From positions 2,775,715 through 2,839,714 of the forward strand of contig OZ029927.1 of NCBI GenBank assembly GCA_964023275.1: a stretch of 64,000 nucleotides of DNA. Direction: 5' to 3'. Below, in pieces: positions 27,301 to 37,805 of this stretch. Position 1 is the first letter of the stretch; each line of letters opens with the position of its first letter. The position numbers and the translations under genes were made by a program. The DNA is from Norana najaformis. Its lineage: Eukaryota > Annelida > Clitellata > Crassiclitellata > Hormogastridae. The notes under the pieces are model-generated. The model was not told where the DNA came from and searched no databases. It saw only the letters and a list, made by a program, of their open reading frames with translations.

Positions 27301-30300
27301 CCAGCAATTGATGAGACCGAGATATGATGGAGCACAGCCAGCAAGTCAGTTATGCATGAGCATTAAAATCTTAAACTCATTGCACTTGTGTGTCAGGAAC
27401 CAGTGCAAATCCTTCCACATACAGGTGGATATATGCTCAAACCTGATTATACCTCCAATGAGCCGGGCAGAGTCAAGATAGACTGTAGTTGGTTATTGTA
27501 TGAAAGAGCACTGCCATAATCAACCCTGGTGCGGATGAATGCATGCATCAAGGTCATAGTGGCTTCAGTTGTAAGCAAATGGGTTATTGTGCGAATCTGG
27601 CACAGATGATAAAAGCCCATTCAACATATTCTTCCCACATGCTCTGAGAAGGTCAATTCCTGGTCCAAGTTTACACCCAAATCATGCACAGTACTAAAAA
27701 AAGAAATACTAGGGAAGTGATGCTGCAAATTAGGCAGACTGAGTTTACAGATCTGTCCACGGCTACCCAGCCTGATGAACTAAGTTTTCCCAGGATTTAG
27801 CTGTAGGCTGTTGGATGACACCGAGACACACACAGCACCTCCGATGTCTGGATGCATTTTCTCTACAAGAGGAAATGACCTCTACAGCAGGGCCATGGAC
27901 ATGCGCCAAATTATCATCAGCATATTAATGACCCATAACCTCAAGAAGAAAGGGCCTGGTTAAAATCGGCAGTGTAGAAATTATAGAGTAGGGGCCCTAA
28001 CTTCTATGGTGCTGTTATCATAATGCATAAAGTATTAATAATGGGTCACTTCAAAGTTAGGCCACAGTCCATCATGATTATCTGTTTCATAAGTTCAATC
28101 AAAATAGACCAAGCAGAGCATACAGTCCGTGAAATGCTGTTATTCAATTTGTGGAAACTACACTGAAAATACAAAGCACACAAACTGCCCTAAATTAAGA
28201 AAAGAAAAGGAAATGCTTATCCAATCTACAGCCTTCCCATTTCTCTCAACCTAAACACAACCCACCATAACAGCTCCTTTGTCCCCTTATCTCTCTCTGG
28301 TCTTCCTAGAGCTGGGCTCTGTTCTTCACACGGTGTCCTAGGGCAACCCCTCTGACCTGACCCAGGGCTAGTGAATAAGCTGGTGCCCCCACTTAGATTT
28401 TAAACAGTGCTTTAGAAATTCTTGAGATTACAATTACGAAATATACCCCTCAGCTGGGCATTTTGTTTTTATGAATAAATTATCAATTTAGAATTCTAGG
28501 TCAGCTACAGTACTTTGTATTTAAATAAACACAGATTTAATTGGGGTTTAAAGGGCAAGGGTTTCCATGATGCTTTGTAAATAAGCTCCTTTCATGATGT
28601 TTATCACATGTGCTGGCCATCCAGAGAGTTGCTTATCATCACATGAAGCGTCTTTCCTGTCACTTCCGATCCATAAAAATATATTATTCACCAAACATCG
28701 TGTCCATAACTTCCTCAGAATTAATCAGATATTTTGAGCTTTACTGAAGAAGAGATGGCAACAAATATCCGACGGTTCCACTCACACTCTAAGTCTCCAA
28801 CAAACACCCTTGACCTGATGACTCGTAATAAATAAATTCTGTGGGTTTGGATTCATTACAGACTGAACTCTTCAAACTGTCCTGCATAAATCCATAACCG
28901 CAATCGACTGTTTGCCTACTCGCAAGAGCAGAGCAAGCTCCGTAAAAAGCAAAACCCCTTGGAACACTCAGTCAGACTCGCTCACACTTCCTGAATCCTG
29001 CTTCTAACCACCTGTCAACACAGTCGGCGATATTAGTGAACACCATGGACTGTGGACTAGAAGAACCTTTTTAAAATGGCAAGCTAAATTACAGCTTTTC
29101 TTTATTCTTAAAGTCAAGAGCTTTGCTGTAAAACTAATAAATTCTCATAAACAGAAATAAGCAAATCCTTATTGCAGATATTCGTTTTTATATTAATAAG
29201 AGCAGCAAAAATTGTATTTTTTCTATACAATGATTTTACTGTTTCATTGCTGATTTGAAGAAAGGTTAAGCTAAAATAAAACTATAAAACCCAATTTTAA
29301 AAATTAAATAGATCCCTCAAAATTTCTGTCAATCGGTCACTTAAAAGAGTGTAAAGCAAGCATAATGCAGCATAAAACAACATTTGGATAATCATTTAAA
29401 ATGAATTAAGTCATCATTACGATAAATTCCAGGATTTAATACACAGTTTTGCATTGCTTACCCATGGCTGGTGAAAAAAGGGCAGCTTACAAGACTACTT
29501 CCTTTTCTTCTTTGCAATAAAAAGCCTAATCATAAACTCCATATTTCTTCAACACTCACACACTAAGTCAAGGGAACCAGCTTATTTACATTAAGACCAA
29601 ATCAATAACGTCAGATGTTGTGAACGAATTTTGAGTTGCAGCAATGTTGAAGTTGAACAGCAAGAGTCATAATGGGAATTTTTAAGAGCACGAGTCACAG
29701 CAGGATTTTTAAACAGCAAAATAGCAAGAGTCATGACATGATTTTACAAGAGCTACAGTCAGGTTAGGAATTTTTAACAGCATGAGTCATGATAGGATAT
29801 TAAGAACAGAAAAGTAGCAAGAATCATGATGGGATTTTTTAAAAGACCAAGAGACAGGGTAAAATTTAAAAAGCGCAAAATTCAGAGTTGGATTTTTAAA
29901 ACGTGTGCTAACCAAACTGAATCAAACAATTATAATTTCTCTTAAGGTGTATCACTGAGTCAACAAGCCTCCTCAGGGATCTCTAAACTCCAGAACATGT
30001 GGATATCTGCTGCTGATTCAGCGCAATCATGACTGATTATTATGCTGGCTTTTCATGTCTGTCTCTGGGATTCCATACATGCATTTGCCTATCATGTGCA
30101 ACTGAAAACTGTTGTGGAAACATGTAGGTAACCTGTACGAATATATTGGCTGATGTGATGGTAGATGTGATGGATTTCTGTACTCATTCATTTCATCATT
30201 ATTTATTTCCTGTTCCCAGTGGCAACATCATAAGATGCAGCACACAAAATGTTTCTGAGATACAAAGGGCAAATCCAGAAGAGACTAAGGCACGCCTGAT

Positions 30301-33300
30301 ATTGACACCTATGTAACATCAAATCGGTTTAAAAACTCATTATTGCACTTCAGCAAAATGATCCCTTAACCCCAGTACCATGCCTCTTATGATTAACATT
30401 CACAGTAGCATCTCATCAAGAAGTAATTATCTTACCTTACACACCTTACTCAAACAAACTTCATTCAATTTCATGCACAGCTTCAGCAGAATTTCTAAAA
30501 TGAATCGCCCGTTGATTTCAGAAATTAAATTTTTGCATTGTTTCAGCTTAATTCAAAGTTTAAATGCAGATTTAATGGATAACTGCTTGACATGGAATCC
30601 TACAAAGTTACAAGCATACATAAGCAAACATAATCAATGTTTGCTGCCAGTCATACAAACATAACATATCATTTGCTCAACAGAGAAGTCCAGATGTGTG
30701 GATATGTTAATGAAATCACAAGCTGGACATTAAAATTAGCAATTCTACAGCATGACCAAGGCAAAATAAAAATATTTAGCAAGTATATAGCACAACTAAC
30801 ATGCATCAAACTAGCAAGACTATAGCATAATCAAGCAGAAGCTAGACTAACCATTTCTCCTGGAAGACATTCTGGTAGTAGGAAGTAGTCAGTACAAGGA
30901 AAATCAGGAAGAATCGTTCCACTTCGTGAGCTTAGTGAATATTTCCTAGTAAAGCCTCCCTAAGTCACATAGAAACATTTCACTTTAGAAGCAAACAGAT
31001 ACATTTCCACACATTTTAGAATTCATTTGTTTACAAAAAATTACTCGTGTCAGGATGGCATATGCTCCATTCAATCATAAGTTAACAATAGGCTTCCATT
31101 TAAATTCTTTTCATAGAGGTGATGTCCTGTAGAACTTTGAGCTGAAGCACAAACATGACAAGAACCACCTGACCATTGATACCATTCCATCTCATTTGCC
31201 CATTTCTAGTGAAGCAACCACCACAACATCCCAGTATCCGTATTTACTAACATAAGACAACGTACAATCTATTTACATCATAGAAAGACCACAAACATTG
31301 CATGTACTGTATGTACTGATGTAGCTCAGCATTTATATAGCACATTTTTGAAACATCTCAAAGGTACTTCTACATGGCTACTTAATATTAATAATAATAG
31401 ATATGCTGAGAATGTTGTGGTGGTAGAGTCTAATTTTCCATCTGGTTTTCCCAAATTATTATTAAATATTTTCATGTTCATGATGGCATTTTGATACAAA
31501 ACATCATTTTGTGATTTTTACACCACATAAATCAAATACGAATGAAATGAACATTCTCATATAAATCAAATACGAATGAAATGAACATTCTCATATAAAT
31601 CAAATACGAATGAAATGAACATTCTCATATAAATCAAATACGAATGAAATGAACATTCTCATATAAATCAAATACGAATGAAATGAACATTCTCATATAA
31701 ATCAAATACGAATGAATTGAACATTCTCATATAAATCAAATACGAATGAAATGAACATTCTCATATAAATCAAATACGAATGAAATGAACATTCTCATAT
31801 AAATCAAATACGAATGAAATGAACATTCTCATATAAATCAAATACGAATGAATTGAACATTCTCATATAAATCAAATACGAATGAAATGAACATTCTCAT
31901 ATAAATCAAATACGAATGAAATGAACATTCTCATATAAATCAAATACGAATGAAATGAACATTCTCATATAAATCAAATACGAATGAAATGAACATTCTC
32001 ATATAAATCAAATACGAATGAAATGAACATTCTCATATAAATCAAATACGAATGAAATGAACATTCTCATATAAATCAAATACGAATGAAATGAACATTC
32101 TCATATAAATCAAATACGAATGAAATGAACATTCTCATATAAATCAAATACGAATGAAATGAACATTCTCATATAAATCAAATACGAATGAAATGAACAT
32201 TCTCATATAAATCAAATACGAATGAAATGAACATTCTCATATAAATCAAATACGAATGAAATGAACATTCTCATATAAATCAAATACGAATGAAATGAAC
32301 ATTCTCATATAAATCAAATACGAATGAAATGAACATTCTCATATAAATCAAATACGAATGAAATGAACATTCTCATATAAATCAAATACGAATGAAATGA
32401 ACATTCTCATATAAATCAAATACGAATGAAATGAACATTCTCATATAAATCAAATACGAATGAAATGAACATTCTCATATAAATCAAATACGAATGAAAT
32501 GAACATTCTCATATAAATCAAATACGAATGAAATGAACATTCTCATATAAATCAAATACGAATGAAATGAACATTCTCATATAAATCAAATACGAATGAA
32601 ATGAACATTCTCATATAAATCAAATACGAATGAAATGAACATTCTCATATAAATCAAATACGAATGAAATGAACATTCTCATATAAATCAAATACGAATG
32701 AATTGAACATTCTCATATAAATCAAATACGAATGAAATGAACATTCTCATATAAATCAAATACGAATGAAATGAACATTCTCATATAAATCAAATACGAA
32801 TGAAATGAACATTCTCATATAAATCAAATACGAATGAAATGAACATTCTCATATAAATCAAATACGAATGAAATGAACATTCTCATATAAATCAAATACG
32901 AATGAAATGAACATTCTCATATAAATCAAATACGAATGAAATGAACATTCTCATATAAATCAAATACGAATGAAATGAACATTCTCATATAAATCAAATA
33001 CGAATGAAATGAACATTCTCATATAAATCAAATACGAATGAAATGAACATTCTCATATAAATCAAATACGAATGAAATGAACATTCTCATATAAATCAAA
33101 TACGAATGAAATGAACATTCTCATATAAATCAAATACGAATGAAATGAACATTCTCATATAAATCAAATACGAATGAAATGAACATTCTCATATAAATCA
33201 AATACGAATGAAATGAACATTCTCATATAAATCAAATACGAATGAAATGAACATTCTCATATAAATCAAATACGAATGAAATGAACATTCTCATATAAAT

Positions 33301-36300
33301 CAAATACGAATGAAATGAACATTCTCATATAAATCAAATACGAATGAAATGAACATTCTCATATAAATCAAATACGAATGAAATGAACATTCTCATATAA
33401 ATCAAATACGAATGAAATGAACATTCTCATATAAATCAAATACGAATGAAATGAACATTCTCATATAAATCAAATACGAATGAAATGAACATTCTCATAT
33501 AAATCAAATACGAATGAAATGAACATTCTCATATAATCAAATACGAATGAAATGAACATTCTCATATAAATCAAATACGAATGAAATGAACATTCTCATA
33601 TAAATCAAATACGAATGAAATGAACATTCTCATATAAATCAAATACGAATGAAATGAACATTCTCATATAAATCAAATACGAATGAAATGAACATTCTCA
33701 TATAAATCAAATACGAATGAAATGAACATTCTCATATAAATCAAATACGAATGAAATGAACATTCTCATATAAATCAAATACGAATGAAATGAACATTCT
33801 CATATAAATCAAATACGAATGAAATGAACATTCTCATATAAATCAAATACGAATGAAATGAACATTCTCATATAAATCAAATACGAATGAAATGAACATT
33901 CTCATATAAATCAAATACGAATGAAATGAACATTCTCATATAAATCAAATACGAATGAAATGAACATTCTCATATAAATCAAATACGAATGAAATGAACA
34001 TTCTCATATAAATCAAATACGAATGAAATGAACATTCTCATATAAATCAAATACGAATGAAATGAACATTCTCATATAAATCAAATACGAATGAAATGAA
34101 CATTCTCATATAAATCAAATACGAATGAAATGAACATTCTCATATAAATCAAATACGAATGAAATGAACATTCTCATATAAATCAAATACGAATGAAATG
34201 AACATTCTCATATAAATCAAATACGAAATGAACATTCTCATATAAATCAAATACGAATGAAATGAACATTCTCATATAAATCAAATACGAATGAAATGAA
34301 CATTCTCATATAAATCAAATACGAATGAAATGAACATTCTCATATAAATCAAATACGAATGAAATGAACATTCTCATATAAATCAAATACGAATGAAATG
34401 AACATTCTCATATAAATCAAATACGAATGAATTGAACATTCTCATATAAATCAAATACGAATGAAATGAACATTCTCATATAAATCAAATACGAATGAAT
34501 TGAACATTCTCATATAAATCAAATACGAATGAAATGAACATTCTCATATAAATCAAATACGAATGAAATGAACATTCTCATATAAATCAAATACGAATGA
34601 ATTGAACATTCTCATATAAATCAAATACGAATGAAATGAACATTCTCATATAAATCAAATACGAATGAAATGAACATTCTCATATAAATCAAATACGAAT
34701 GAAATGAACATTCTCATATAAATCAAATACGAATGAAATGAACATTCTCATATATCTCAAATACGAATGAAATGAACATTCTCATATATCTCAAATACGA
34801 ATGAAATTAACATTCTCATATAAATCAAATACGAATGAAATGAACATTCTCATATAAATCAAATACGAATGAAATTAACATTCTCATATAAATCAAATAC
34901 AAATGAAATGAACATTCTACTTCAACTTTCACATAATGCAGATAATGTACATGGCACTTTTAAAATGTATATCAAGTTTCTATATAAATGCTAAATAAAT
35001 ATCACAATACATTGCATAAGTATACAAGAAAGCTGAGGACAACAATCAGTAAACAAAGGTATGTTGAATACTGACCTCACTGACTAACTTTGCTCCAGAA
35101 AATCTGCCAAAATACAACAAGCGTTTACTTGTCTGATACCAACTTTGTAAAAAAATAGCTAACTAAACCAGGATACCAGTAAGAAATATTTTGTTTTCTT
35201 TGCATTTCAATATAGTTAGAGTTGAAACTGTATAACTAGTACCAGTATTTTTTGCAGTTATTATAAGTATATTTTGCATACAAATTCAATAAACGTGAAT
35301 CAGGAATGAGGTAAGGTATTTTAATTACTCATTTATTGCACACTTCTTTAAACTTCAGTTTGAAGAGACTTAATCCTGGAGTGGAAGGATTTTTGACTGA
35401 AGCACAGTCATGACAACAGCAATTCAGCAATTCATCAGCCTTTCTATATGAGCTAATAATTACCTCCTCTGTAACTAAATGCTAATTTCACATGGACACG
35501 CTAGGATTAAAACTCTGAACACAGCAGTGAAAGCTAACACATAAGTGAGCTGCCACCTTGTCAACCAAAGACCCCGAAGTCTGTAGTATAAGGTTTAAGT
35601 GGCCCTTGGCTACGGCACCCTCTACAGTACAATGTGTTAACTGTAAATACACCATGGGGGTTGTAAGCACCATCAAGTATCATGTGATTGTGAGGTCACA
35701 GGTCATGGTGTAAAGCTGAATAAACTTGGGGTCCACCACCACAACAGGATTTTGCATAACTATGCATAACAATGTTTAAATGAGGTTCCAGTGTATTGGT
35801 AAATGTACGTGCATGCATGCGTTCATGCATGTGTGCATGCAAGTATGTGTGCATGAGTGTCTACATCAATATCTGTTTGACATGAATCAATATTTTTCAG
35901 ACTGGTCTACATTAACTGTCTTTCGTAATCGTAATCATAATCAAACATTTATAAAGCGCCACTTCAAGGTATACTCACCAGAGGCGCTCCTGGCCCAACA
36001 ACCCAGAAACACTGGGGAACAAGCAGGTCTTCAAGCGCTTGCGGAAGACAGAGGCAGAAATGGTAAGAAGTTCATGCTGCAGGTCACCAGGCAGGCAGTT
36101 CCAAGATCTAAGGCCAGCCACAGCAAACTTTTGCATTGAGTCGTGGCTGTTCGTTCCAATGGGACAAGCAAGTCACCCTGATCTGCCAGGGACAGAGGAG
36201 GTCAGAACACAAAGCTCCCTTAGGTAGAAAGAAGCACATCCAATTAGACAGTCATGTACAAGAGCCAAAATTTTGAATTTAATAAGTTCCCTAATAGGCA

Positions 36301-37769
36301 GCCAGAGCAATTCCTCAGACATGAAGGCGGAGATATCTTTGATGGCCCGTTCTCTTTGTTTTACATCATTTCACAAAAAATAACTGAAAACCTCTTTTCC
36401 TAGCTACCTGTGCTTTTGAGGGAATTCATAAATTAGTACCCAACAATATTTTTGATCAAGTAATAACTACTAATAATAATCAATACAAGATGTACCTGGT
36501 AAGTCCGGTTCCTGAATAGATGGTGTAGTAGTAGGGACTTGTTTCTCGAATTCCAATACCATAATAATGATACCTGAAATCAAAATATCCTTCTCCCTCT
36601 ATCAACATCATTGTTATAGTTGCTACAATTGTACGTATCATTAATATCATCACTTATGCCATTGTATTTGCAGTCACCACTGTCATTTCTCTGGCATGTC
36701 TCATCGTTGTAATTTTTACTACAAACTACTACTATCACACATTCACACAATCAAGACATTCCCCACAAAGACCAATCACACATTTCACACATGGAAATCA
36801 AGAAGTTCTCCCCAAAGACCAATCACACGATTACACATGGAAATCAAGAAGTTCTCCACAAAGACCAATCACACATTCACACATGGAAATCAAGAAGTTC
36901 TCCACAAAGACTGATCACACGATCACACATGGAAATCGAGAAGTTCTCCACAAAGACCAATCATACATTCACACATGGAAATCGAGAAGTTCTCCACAAA
37001 GACCAATCACACATTCACACATGAAAATCGATAAATTCTCCACAAAGACCAATCACACATTCACACATGAAAATCGATAAATTCTCCACAAAGACCAATC
37101 ACACATTCACACATGAAAATCAAGAAGTTCTCCACAAAGACCACAACCATCACCATGACCATGACCACCCAACCACAACCACCACCAATGATTTGATGTC
37201 TGCTCACTTAGAATGACCTCTTGTTCCAAGTCGTCGGGTTGTCAAATGTGGAAATTTCTGGCGAATTGTCTGTAATAACACAAATAAACAATACTCCATT
37301 AAACTGAAGAATGTGTGACTATAATTAAATTGATTAAAAACATTACACTCTGTAGACTGTGTATTATAAGGCAGAACAAAATAAGGTAACTACAGACCTA
37401 TATTATTTACATCTTTCTAAGCTCAAGCCACACAAGCTGAAGCAATTCAACTGTAAGATCTCAATACCTTTTTAGGTCTGTCAGATAACCATGTTTCAGT
37501 ACCCCTGACCGACTCTTAAAAGGCATTTAAGGCATTACATAAATGGATAGCCAACTGGTCACCAACTGTCACAATCAGCTGTTTAGCAATGCAGGGACCC
37601 TTGTTCATCCTGACAAGCCTGGATTACTGTAATTCAATCTTGCAGGTCTGCTAAAGTTCCAGATCTACACAGGGGTTCAGATCCACACAGGGGTCACTTT
37701 CACCCACAGCCACGTGTGTAACACTTTTGAGAGGTACTCAAAAGGCACTATATTAAATATCTTGATGCA

Positions 37770-37805
<36 letters not shown>

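Noticed and set aside
31526..34918. CRISPR-like array
   Set aside because: The repeats are contiguous with no unique spacers, and the host is an animal genome.
36696..37080. Overlapping plus-strand open frames across the 46-bp minisatellite
   Set aside because: They arise from the repeat unit itself lacking stops; no splice sites or protein family, and the array lies in an RFX6 intron.
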